DNA of 64,000 nucleotides from Notospermus geniculatus (taxonomy: Eukaryota; Nemertea; Pilidiophora; Heteronemertea; Lineidae), in assembly GCA_002633025.1 (NCBI GenBank), contig NMRB01001297.1, forward strand, positions 59,707 to 123,706, given 5' to 3'. A program made the translations under genes and the position numbers. The notes beneath the pieces were generated by a model. The model saw only the letters and a list, made by a program, of their open reading frames with translations, had not been told where the DNA came from and did not search any database. Positions 1 to 11,900 of this stretch are shown piece by piece (within the stretch, counting starts at the first letter, position 1; each line of letters begins with the position of its first letter).

Positions 1-514
1 AGTGAGCAATGGCACACCCATGTCAGATCAGTGTGCGTATATTTTCGATGACATCGTGGGTTGAGGAGGTTGGCATTGATGGGAAAGAGACACGTGTCGG
101 GAAGAATACATCAATGCAGCATCAGTTCCTCGCGTCATGTGATCAATTCAACCTTGGGTTTTGAAAGAACCCAACCTTTTTCCTCCTCTTTGCCGATCTG
201 TCATCGTCTTTGATAAAACAGGCTTCAGAACGTGTCAAGCTGTTTTCGTTGCGATGAAAATGGAGAATGATTAGTATGGTCTCAGGTGGCAGTGCCAACA
301 ACTCTAGCTTGATGTTAGATCATTGTTCATTCACACACCCTCCCTTCCACCTCTTTCACTTTATGACGGACTATGTCTTCACGATGCGTTGGTGGCAGTA
401 AATTTTATGATTTATTGAGAAAGCAGTGTGAAAGTTCGATTGAATTTGGCGAGCGGCCATCTTTCTGGTTGTCGTGGTAATCTGTGGTAGAAAACTTTGT
501 CGGACGAAACACAT

Positions 515-740
515 TATAGAGCTTGTGCAGTGGCTCATTATGACGTCACTTTTGACCTGCAATCCACCATGCTGACGTCGACGACAAAGTGCGCCACGTG
601 TAGACTGTGTCATGGTTTGAAGACGCACACACTCCACTTGCGCTGATGACAAAATGCACCACGTGGGTCGCCGACGTCGTCAAATTGACCGTCAAGATGG
701 CGGATTATTCCGTGATGACGTCGGCTGCACAAGCTCTATA
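515..740. mobile_element. MITE, 16-bp terminal inverted repeats
   Basis: Ends are TATAGAGCTTGTGCAG (515-530) and its exact inverse complement (725-740), 226 bp apart. The interior is rich in TGACGTC. No coding capacity. Confidence 0.7.
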
Positions 741-1912
741 GCGGCTGCACACGAGTGCAGTTTTGCCTCCAACTATTGAGATTTTTGCCTCCTACATACA
801 AATTGTCATTGTGTGCGGTGGCCGGAGGCGGAGGAGGCAACATTTTTTGCCTCCAACGCAGATTAAACATGTTTGTGTGCGGCAAAGGGGTACGCAAAAA
901 ATTTCGTCTTTAATTTTTTCGGCGTAGAGCACTGGAGCAGAAAGTACACAGTTTTTACCCAAGTCTTCGCAACACTACACTTCTGTACGCCACGCCTTCA
1001 CAATAGTACGCTACCCTACGATAGTCCAACGAAAAATCCTTTGAGGCTGGCACAGTGTTGCATACTTTTGCTTAGTGTGCAGGGTTCAGGGACTTGCACC
1101 GATCCTGCGTGTAGCAACATTTATTTCATGAGAACACAGCCTTTCAGCATACTTGGTATTCCGCACAACGCAACTCTACGCAGGTACAGTGAAAGGGGCT
1201 TGAGTTATACACTATCTGGTTGTCATCCAATGACATCGACTGAAGATGAAAAGTCGAAGTTGAACAAACCTCAAATTCAACGTCGGTCAACAATAACGCC
1301 AATCACTGATGGCAAGCGACAGAGCCGCTTTAATTCATTTCAATGTACCTCCCCACCAGCCGCCTACAAATATTGACCAAACCGAGTGAACGTGCCTGAA
1401 TTCTTAGAAACGTCCAAAGGCAATATTCCAAGATGGCTGCTAGCTATAAACTGATTTTGTAGTTCAATTATGTTAGCATTGGGTTAAAGCATGATGGATT
1501 CATGTCAGCGGTGAATTGGTTGCCATGTTTCTGTCAGTTTCATTACCGCGACTCTCAACTGTTGGATCTATTCATAGCTCCGACTTCTTGCACACAATCG
1601 TCGAAGATTTCATTAATTTCCAACACATCGTGCCCTTTCAGTAAATTCCAATATTTTCTGCCGTCATTTCATGCCACGTGCTCCAATCTTGGCGATCATA
1701 ATGACGAATTAAAGTCTGGCATTGGCGAAATGTCATGCTTGAATGATTATTAATCTTGATATTGGATTTATAAGGAATCAATGTTCGCCACGAATGGACT
1801 GGCTGTCCAATCATGATTATGTTGGCTTGTGTTTGGGCAGAGTCTGTTTCAAAACTCAAGGTTGCAGCGGTAGTTGTGAGGTGCCGTTTGAAGGACTTGA
1901 TTCATATAGTAA

Positions 1913-2350
1913 CAGGGGTTGATAATGTGCGTATTTGTGTAAATACGCAAATCTTGTTGGAAATCTTAGTGAAGTCTTGCACAAGACGTAACATACACAT
2001 GCCAAAAAAGCCCCAGATGCAGACCGTACGCACTATGATACTGTTATCATCCGACAAATACGCAAGCAATTGAAAACTCTCTATTTAAAAGCACGAATAA
2101 AGTTCCACAGTCAGCATGCAGGACGCGATGACATTGCCGCCATGCATGCCATGGCTGCTATTTAGGGTGACATCAGAATTTTTCCAGGTCTCGCTACACA
2201 GTTTTGGTGAGGTCTCACTACACAGTTATGGCGTAACCTGCTCTGGTAGCACCAGGCATGCGTAAAATACGCTATTTTAGTAGTGTACGGGCTCACTAAA
2301 TACAAGATGAGTAAAGTACTCCTGGCTTTTAAAAAATTATCTAAACCCCT
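1913..2350. mobile_element. CAGGGGTTTAGATAA-type MITE, copy 1
   Basis: Starts with a CAGGGGTTGATAA variant and ends TTATCTAAACCCCT. The interior (GCGTATTTGTGTAAATACGC, then a segment with TTTAAAAGC) is shared with copies at 20818-21296 and 60496-60953. Confidence 0.8.
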
Positions 2351-3472
2351 TTATAGGACCTGGTTTCAGTGTGATGCCCTCTGTTGTAGCTGTGATCCCC
2401 CACTGAAGTAGCTTTCTCACTCAACCCCCCCCCCCCCAACCCAACATTCACAACCAACAAATGATTATTTGAGGTTTGGTCTTGGAAGAAACCTCCTCCT
2501 CCATCACGAGAATGAGGTGGCAACTCGTGCTTCTAGCACTATCAGAATAGAAATGTGCCGTAATTTCTCGTAATTATCATGCATTGCAATTTTCCCACAG
2601 TTGCTTTAATCAGAATAAAAACGTTCCAAAATTCACTTTGTTCGTGCAAAAATACAAGATATCAAAGGCGCAAAAGAAGTGCTTGGGAGTTTCCCGGTTT
2701 ATCGTGAGCTCAATTACGCTAATTCCATGATCAGAATGCGAATTATTTTCTGGCGAGTTATCAGGGATACGTGACAGTTTCCATCGTTTTGTGCGCCACT
2801 CCCAGAAAATTGGCGAGTACGCGGTTGTCAATGACAGCCGTATTTAATTTTCTAATAACGTCGGTTAATATCCGAGCTTGTGCTATCTGAGTGTTCGGCG
2901 CGATCGTTCTTTCCTTTACCGTCACACAGCAGCGCGTGCAAATTGATTTAGATGGCGGTATAGGCTGCCGATATTGAATGCCACTTTTTGCTGTGTAAAC
3001 CGAGATGAGATGTTGTAAAAATCTAACAGTTATAGCCGAGCCCTGGGGCCATCTTAAGAGGAGTTAATTCCAGGAGAATATCGTTCTACGTTCGTGCTTT
3101 TTTGCTGGCTATTGGCTGCGTAGTTGTAATGTACATCTTTTTCTTTGTTCATTGTATCGGATCAGTTCCCATGCTGGTCAGCTTAAGCGGGTATCAGTTG
3201 AACGACCATGTGGCTCGCGTCATCGACTAGAAGAGTGAAATTTGATACAACACAACAGAGTAAAAGTTACAGGGTTGCAGCTATAAGTTTTCTTCACCAA
3301 TGTTTTTAAAAAAATCATTGACTATATTTTCAACAGAAAATTGTGAATTTGGCGCTTGGTCATTTTGGCTGAAGAAGAGGTGCAAGGAATGGTGTTTGCT
3401 GGAGACTGCTGACCAGTATAGTACTAAGGGTACTATGCTTGTACCCTCAAAGGAATAGAAAAGGGCCATTTT

Positions 3473-3720
3473 TAGCTCACCTGTGAGCTTTTGTCGTCAT
3501 GCAGTGTCCGTCGTCATCGTCGTCGTCCGTTAGCAGGGCACGTTTCGTAACCGCTGGGGCTATTGATCTGAAACTTGGTACATATACCCCTAGGTCAGAT
3601 GACCTGTGACACCAAGTTTCGGTCTGATTTGATTATTGGCTTGGCCACTAGGTGGCCAAAACCGAAAACACAAAAAGTGCAATAACTCCTGAACTACTGA
3701 CTGGATCGTCTCCAAATGAT
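3473..3720 (+). repeat. TAGCTCACC/TCGTCC-type dispersed repeat, fragment
   Basis: Begins TTTTTAGCTCACCTGTGAGC, with a (CGT) rich TCGTC tract, then GTTAGCAGGGCACGTTTCG and a GGCCACTAGGTGG segment. The same order occurs at 61941 onward. Confidence 0.7.
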
Positions 3721-3843
3721 GTCTGATTGGATCCTCAAAGGTTTACTGAGTTGTGAATTTGCGATGTGCTTGCAGCGCGTACATCACCAGCGACTGATCA
3801 GATCAGTTGCTTCTAGTCGCAAGTGCGATGTATGTCTGGCTTT

Positions 3844-4565
3844 AAAGCCTAGTGCACATCGACCTTGCAACTGGAAGCAACTACCGGCAATGGCGTTTCC
3901 GGCAACGGTGGGCGACTGGCTGGAAACAGCAGCAACTGATCAGATGCTCAAACAGGCCGATGTGCGTGCGCCGGCAACGCTATTGCCAACCGTTGCCGCT
4001 AGTTCCGGCCAGTTGCTCATGTTTACTCATTGCTGACCGTTGCTTCCAGTTGTCTTCAGTCGCTTTCGATGTGCGCGCTCTGGCAATGAATTTCCTTTGT
4101 TTGTGGAGCACACCTGGTCATGTGATGGAATCCCGAGTGGCCCGATCGGAAGACATCGACAATTTCCGTGTAGCATTCAGTTCAGTTGCCTGTTCGATGT
4201 GTGCGCTCCAGATTGAACATTTGAAGACTGGATTGTGCCACTTGTTGCCGCAATGACCAGTCGTAATGCCCGTGTCGCACTGTCCTGAAGTTGACACCCG
4301 ATGGCCATACGAATTAATGGAAACTTTTGGAAATCTTACAGCCTGAAGAAGACCCCGGTTGGGATCGAAAATTTGCAAGATTCTGGAAGTTGACTTCGGG
4401 GCCATCTTCACGCAAAATTCAAAATTCCATATTCGTGTGGCCATCGGGTGTCTAATTTCGGGACAGTGTGACACGGGCATAACCGATGTGCACAGAACGC
4501 GTACATCGATAGTGACTGTTGCGTTCAGTTGCTTTCAGTCGCAAGGTCGATGTGCGCTAGGCTTT
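3844..4565. mobile_element. AAGCCTAGCGTACATC-type MITE, copy 1
   Basis: Left end AAAGCCTAGTGCACATCGAC and right end an inverse complement ending GCGCTAGGCTTT. Interior GGAAGCAACTACCGGCAATG is shared with 11253-11653 and 51840-52340. Confidence 0.75.
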
Positions 4566-5540
4566 AGTCCCCAGCACCTTCAGAGAACACGTTTGTTATC
4601 TCTGTGGAAATAATTGACTTCATGTACTGTAACATTCATCAATTGGTAAAAAATAGAACAACACAACTTACAAGAATAATCAAGCTTGAAAATGTCATCT
4701 CATTTTGATGAACGAGTTTATTTGTATTGTAATAATTGTAATGACTTCCTACTGAATTAGATTGAAAACCATTTCTTTCTCATTATTTTGATTGACTGCC
4801 GCCGTTATGTTCAACTCGGAGAATTGCTACCGGGAAACTCTTTGTGCTGGGTGAAATGGTTATCGTGGAGGGAGACATATGTTGGGCCGGACTCATCATT
4901 TTCAGCCTCTGTTTGACGTAATTTTACATATGCTGCTTTGAAATGAAGGTTCTTCGCGAGACAGCTGGAGAAAATTGTTGTTCATGGCATGCCAATGCAA
5001 TGCAGCTTCTAATGGTGATAGCTGTGTTATCTTACAACGTAGATTGCTGAAGTCAGGGTCCTCAACAGCATTTTCATTCTGATATGATTTGATGTCTGGG
5101 TCAGGCCTGTAGGGACAAGGGGCAATGCCCCCAGGCAAATTGTGCAAACAAATTTTTTTTCAGCAAAATCAAATGAGATAAAAGATCATTAATTGTCTCG
5201 GAGTGTAGGAACTTGACCTCAAATCGCATCTCAGAACTTTTCTGGAGGAGACTGTGTACCCCAGACCTCCCCCTCCCCAAAAACTGGCGCCAAAGACCAA
5301 ACCCACGTCCCTTGAGCTCACCTGCTTAAAATGCCCCCCCCCCAAAAAAGCTACCTACGGCCCTAGGTACAGAAACTGGTTTCTTGGTGGTGCCACTGAG
5401 GTCTTCCCACCCTTGATAGATCGCAGTACATATATTTGCCATTTTGTGTTGTAATATCATCGTCTGCTGATTCATCCTTGAAGTCAGTCATGATTTTTGG
5501 GGTCAATACTTTGTAACCTTATGTTTCCTTTCTTATTCAG

Positions 5541-5941
5541 GTACATGTATTGGACAGACTGGGGTGAGACTCCAAAGATCGAGCGTGCAGGCATGAATGG
5601 CGATTCAAACAGCCGGTCTGTTATCATTGACAAGAACATCTACTGGCCAAACGGGTTAACACTCGACTACAGCACGTCGAAGATCTTCTGGGCAGACGCC
5701 AAACTCAGTTTCATCCACAGCTGTAACTTTGACGGGACGGAGAGACGTGTGATCGTAGAGGGCGCTTTACCACATCCGTTTGCGCTGACGCTGTTCGAGG
5801 ACACCCTGTTCTGGACCGACTGGCAGACACAGTCCATTCATTCCTGCAACAAACAGACTGGCGGAGACCGTAAAATAATCCACAGTGAAATCTACTCTCC
5901 TATGGATATACATGCATTTACTGAGAAAAGACAACCGACCG
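5541..5941 (+). CDS. LRP5/6: LRP5/6 exon: second half of beta-propeller 1
   Basis: The acceptor is ttattcag before 5541 and the donor gtaagt follows 5941. The exon reads [17 protein letters not shown] and later LFWTDW, YWTD-type blades that close propeller 1, the main Wnt/DKK binding face in vertebrate LRP6. It starts with one base finishing a Gly codon and ends with one base of a codon. It is the first LRP exon in the window; nothing with YWTD motifs precedes it. Confidence 0.95.
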
Positions 5942-8900
5942 GTAAGTAATGCTCTTGGCCCTTCTATATGGCATGTTTTGGAATACTCTAAAAGTCCTCA
6001 ATTTCTTCAAATATGCATCGTTTTCCCCAACCTAAAATATACAGGTCTGTCATAGTTCGTGTGAGATGTACCACGCTCTTCCCTCCATATATCGCTTGCC
6101 AAATGTTGCATCCGAAAATTGTTGCATTGATCTCTCCAAGTCTTACCTCCTCTTTGTGTGTACTAAAGTCTGACCTTGACCCTTTGGCCTGTTTCATATC
6201 ATGACCTTGATCCTTTGGCCACTCCATGAGCTCCTGTTTCATATGACCTTGACCGTTTGGCCAGGACATGAGGTCCTGCTTCATATGACCTTGACCCTTT
6301 GGCCAGTTCGTGAGGTCGTGTGTCATATGACCTTAACTCTTTGGCCAGTCCATGAGGGCCTGCTCCATATGACCTTGACCCCTTGCTAAGTACATGAGAT
6401 CCTTATCCCATAACCTGCTGCTCTTTAATATCGACCTTGACACCGACACTACAGAAGTAATTTTCAAGATTGTTTGCTGCATCTCGTTGGACGGCAAACA
6501 GCACTTACGATTGCAGCAGCGATTCATCTTGATTACTCCGATTGGGCACTCCCAGCATTCCATTTAATCTTGCAAACATGCCGTCGCCGCTAAATACTCG
6601 CGGAAGAATCCCAGTCATGGCTTGTGGGGGCTCGTTCGTACTGTTAGGGCTTCTTGCTGTGCAGTTAATTTGATTCCCGAAAGATATGCTGCAGAAAATG
6701 TTCCACCAATCATGCAATTTGTGCAGCTTATCCCCTGCGGTCTGCACAAATTAGAAAGCCGGGCTTTTTCTTGCCGTCTTTCGGATTCTGTTCGCCAAAC
6801 TAGTGCAAGTCATATTCTACTCGGCATCAAGAGATCGTTGATTGTGCTGACCGAGCTCATAAATTACATTAAGAGTAGCGAACATTTTTCACTTCACAAG
6901 TTCCAAGGACGTAGCATATCTTAAATGTATATTTCTCTCCGGAATTGGAAATTTTGTCATGGCTCCTGGGCATGCGTTCTAAAAACAATCATATTCTATT
7001 TTTGCAGTGTTTGATGTGTTTGCTTATCATTGCAACGCATGTATGTGGCATCTCTGCTGATTTTGTTTAGTATTTATCGTTTTTTGCTCACTTTGGGTTG
7101 GGTGAACTTAACCCTTTCGCTGCGTCAGCCATTATTACGTAATGCCACGCAGTGCTGCGCCTCAGTTCGTCCATGGAGGCACCTCCCAACGGCGCCAAAA
7201 CAATTCAAAAGTGTCGCCATCTATTGGTTCCTGATCAAACTAATTTTTCCCAAGTGCGTATACCATTTTTAAAGCTGCTACGGCCAGTGCGTGACAAGTA
7301 TCAAAGCTGAGGGGCATGACGTGCACTGCACGTCACCCGCACGGGACTGCGCATGTGCCATGACGTGTATTGCACGTCAAACGCAGCGAAAGGGTTAACT
7401 CTAAGTTTCAAGTCACTTTTAAGGTAAACATGGTATATTTTATTGCATAGTGCCATCACATTAATTTGACTGGAGTAAAATCTATCTTTGTTTTTGTCTT
7501 TCTTTCATTTTTCACAGAACTGGAAAGGACATCTGGTAATTTGATAATGATATTCAGTGTTCTAAGGGCAGCTTTGTCGTTCCACTCGGCCCCAGTGTGT
7601 ATCCGACGTCCCAGTCTTCCACAAACTGGCACTTTTGGGGCTCAACAGCCGTGAACACCACTAGATGGCACTCCACTGGGCTCCAGCCAATTACCACGTT
7701 TTCTCACTCATAATTGCAGCGGAAATTCCGCGAAACTAAGCGAAATGAGTAGTGCCCGTGCTGCCAGTATGCGGTCTTCACGACTGTTAATCTCTAAAAG
7801 AGCCAGACGCGGAGTGTGACTTACCGAAGGGGTGACCATAGCGTCTGGCCAAGCGAGACTACTTTGTCGTGGGCTGGGAGTCAGTTCACAAAAACAGGCG
7901 GCGTGAGCGAAACTACATGTCAAGACTATGTTATGACAGAATAAACTTGTCTGGGAGGGCCAGCCTTGACCCTTTCGTTACTGGCATGTTACACTCCTCT
8001 CGCAGTGTTTTGTTTCGCTCTGTACCTACGCTTCACAAACCACTGCTTCGAATGGCCGGTATTCTGCCGATTTACCACCAGATGGCACCACTACTGTTCC
8101 TGCTGTTGCGCTGGAGAAAGTGTTTTAGGATTTTGCTCAGTTGCAGCCTGATGGCGGGCGCTGATTGGTTGGACAGTAGTGGTGCCATCTGGCGGTAAAT
8201 CGGCAGAATACCGGCCATTCGAAGCAGTGGTTTGTGAAGTGTAGGTACGGAGCGAAACAAAACACTGCGAGAGGAGTGTACTGGCATGTATGCTCACCAG
8301 ATTACGGAGGCCCATATTTTCAAAACTGTTTTATCCGTTTTATCTGTTCTAACTTAAACCTTCCATTATACAGGACCCAGTGACCGGGTCCCACGGAAAT
8401 TTCATGGGGGTTTGGAATGACCCGGTGACCAGGTCCCATGTAACGAAAGGGTTAAAGTATGATTCACCCTTACTTCAACAAAGTGCCCACGTTGAAGTTA
8501 GGTTGAATCATACTTTATGCGAGGTGATTGACAAAAATAAACTTTGACTAGAAGTAGAATGGCCGATGTCATTCCAAAATGGCTTTGTTCGTTGATTCCA
8601 GCTCCACCTGTATTTTTTGACCCATCTCTCAATCTATACCGTCTGTTTTTGTGCCGCCCTGAGCCACCTGTTCGTGTGTTTATGTTACCTGTTGTAAACC
8701 ATAATACTCGTTGTTGTACATTTTGCGATAATCACCATAAAATCATTATCAGATCAATTCATTCTCGTTTGATGTCACCTGCCCCTGTCTGACATTTTAA
8801 CATTCAAAATAACAATATTGATCTTTTTGCGTCTGTTTACAATCTTTTTTCATGCCGTGTTTCCAACCCACGTAGATTTTCTAACCTCTGTACAACCAAA

Positions 8901-11900
8901 TGTCATGTATTATATGTATTAACTGCCTAATTTTGGGGTCTTGGAGGCGACAACAGACTTGTATGTGTCAGTGGTACGACTGCGTTTTAGTGTGTTTGTG
9001 TGGGTTAACAAAAAGCCTAGCGTACATCACGCTTGCGACTGGAGACAACTAGTCGCCACTGAGCTACTGGCGACTGGGAGGATCCAGCTGGAACTGGAGG
9101 CGACTGATCAGTCGCCAGAAACAGTTGATGTACGCACTCTTGCGACTCACTGGAACTGAGATTTTGCCAGTCGCTGTGAGTTGCACATGTTCAACTTTCT
9201 AGCGAACAGTTGTACCCAGTTTCATTCAGTCGCTGTGATGTACGCGGGCTTGTGACTGATCAGTGCCAGTTTTCTAAACGAAACCTAGTCTCATTGATTG
9301 AGTCTCAACGCCCCGGATGTTACCTTAGTTGCTGCCAGTCGCAAGTGCGATGTACGCAGTCAGGGCATGACGACTAATTGGATCCTCCTAGTTTTACTGA
9401 GTTGCTGAATTTGCAGTGTGCGTGCAGCACGCACATCACCTAGGCACTGATCAGACATGTCAGAGCAGTTGCTTCCAGTTGCAAGTGCGATGTACCCCTG
9501 GCTAAATACTTCACAAGATGTGTTGCTTCATGCCGCACTCGTCCTTCGTTGGCTTAATTTTGGTGGATTCATCAGGAAAATCACACCATATTCAATGCCG
9601 TCTACTGACATGACTGAGAACTGATGGCATTCACCTGAACTGAAATTTTCACTTTGTTTTTGGACATCGTAAATATCAAAGTCGTTTGAAAGTTCAGCCG
9701 TGAAAACACAAAGTTTTCTTGATGATGAGAGTAAGAATAGACCGAGTTAATTAGCGGATCAAAAATTAATATGCTTTGTCACGGAAGAGCCTCTCGCGTA
9801 ATTCCAATGCTCTTTCTTTTGATCAACTTAATTAGTTGTTTCCCATTGAATCTGATGCATTATTTTAAGAGCATGATGGCGTTGTTATGAATTAATTGAT
9901 CGGGCAAAGTGTTGCTGCTCGCGATTAGATTTTGTCGTCGTTATTTTGCGAAATCAAAATGCAGCGGATTTCACATTCTGAATGATTGCAGATCTCTGTG
10001 ACATAAATCAATTTTTATGAAATTTATGCCAAGAGAATTTGATAAACATCATGAATGTTGGAGCTCCGTCTTAACGTGTGGTTAATTTGCATGCAATTTG
10101 CATTTTAGTCTGTTAGTCATCGGAGAATTGCGGGATCGCTGCTATTGGCACATTTGATTATTTCAAATGAATATTCTGAGCGATATACGGCAGAATTGCC
10201 TGACTGTGTGTGTTGTTATGCTGTTATGCTGTTCTGTGACTGTTTGGTAATAAAATCTTGTTACATTGTCTCGTTGTGCACTTCACTGTTGGTTGTAAAT
10301 GTGCAGTACACACCCATTCCATGTATTCTGCCAGTTAGATTATTGGTAACGTTCGGTCACGTCGGTAGTTAAGTAAGCAGGCTATAATGTGACCATTAAG
10401 GCATTCACTGCTCAAGGCAGTTGTGTGAGTTTCAACTAAGAAACGTAGCAAATCGTTAAATCTCACAGAAAACCTGCCACATCTGTATCGATTAGAAAGT
10501 TCTACCTCAGAGCTTTCCAATTTGAGGAGCCACGGTGGTGTAGATGTTCGGGTCTCCGACTAGTGGTCAGAGGGTCTCGGGTTCGAATCCCACTGGGCGT
10601 GAGACTTTGGGCAAGTCTCTTTGCCTCACTGGCCTCTCTCCACTCAGGACCGTGTATATGGGTACTGGTCGGAAATACTCAGATTGTAGCGCTGAATGAG
10701 CAGCTCATCTGAATTTTAGTGAAAGGTTTCAGGATAGACTGGGGTTAAAGTGTAAAGTTGGATGACACCTCTGTCAGCGTTTCCGCCAGAGGGGGGTACA
10801 GGGAGTATGTCCCCTCCTTAAAAAGTCAAAAATAGTCAAAATTTCCTGGCAGAAACACTAGTCTATCATTGTTGATATCAGACTATAAACCCAAACTTTT
10901 AAAACTTTTGACGAATACCTATGTGACAGGTTTCAGGCTTTTTACATGTTCTCATATTCTAAAAAATTGGCCTTGATTGTCATAGATGAAAGGGTTAGGG
11001 AATTGCCATTAGACATGTTAGAATAACAAATTAACAGGTAAAATCAAGTTATCTGTCAGTAAAAGGACTCTTTCCCTGTTTCTCTTCAGGTATCAACCCG
11101 TGTGGAGAAAGTAACGGTGGCTGTTCACACCTCTGTTTGATGTCACCTTTGCCACCATTTTTCTCCTGCGCCTGTGCGACCGGCGTTCGTCTCAAGGAGG
11201 ATGGAAAGACATGTGCTGATGGTATGTTATGAGAGGTCTCTTTCAGTTTTAAGCCTAGCGTACATTGGTTTTGCGACTGGAAGCAACTACCGGCAATAGC
11301 GTTTCCGGCAGCGTTTGGTGACTACCTGGAACCAGTAGCAACTGATCAGATGCTCAAACAGGCTGATGTACGCGCACCGGCAACACTATTGCCAACCGTT
11401 GCCACTAGTTCCAGCCAGTTGCTCATGTTCTACTTGTTACCAACAGTTGCTTCTAGTCGTCTTCAGTCGCTTCAGATGTATGTGCGCTGGCAATGAATTT
11501 CCTCGTTGGTGGAGCACACCTGGTTACATGAATGTTTATCACGACTCTCGAGTGGTCCAATCGGAAGACATTGACAATTTCAGTGTGGCATTCAGTACCA
11601 TTGCCAGGCCGATGTGAGTTGCTTTCGGTCGCCAGGCCGATGTACGCTAGGTTTTAAGGCACAGTTCTCTCGGTGTTCTGGTTTCTTCCTACATTTCTGT
11701 GTTATTGTTTCTAATACTGATTAAGGCCGTCTGCTCCGACTTCAATCTAAATCTGAAGAAGTCCTCATAATTCTTGTGAAACATGGTGAACTCATCGGAG
11801 TTTCAATCAAACCTCGTCAGTTCACATTCCGAGAAACATGTCCCCTCAACAGCTCACAATCATTTCGCATTCCTGCGAACAATAGGAACGACCGCAACCT

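Larger units (their letters stand above)
1..5540. other. Upstream LRP5/6 intron (no exon seen)
   Basis: No YWTD-type coding segment or signal peptide was found on the plus strand before 5541, so this is read as intron. It holds MITEs and dispersed repeats at 515-740, 1913-2350, 3473-3720 and 3844-4565, and a CCTGAAGAAGACC motif near 4342. In 770-1900, 2360-3470 and 4570-5540 I see only low-complexity or unidentifiable sequence. Confidence 0.6.

Noticed and set aside
5988-6389. Repeat proteins with 14-residue units on both strands
   Set aside because: They are translations of the 42-bp minisatellite; all frames stay open because the period is a multiple of three.
6171-6411. CRISPR-like array
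   Set aside because: There are no unique spacers between repeats and the host is an animal; it is a minisatellite.
8072-8315. Mirror-image ORFs around 7990-8280
   Set aside because: The same inverted arms translated on both strands; a non-coding MITE.
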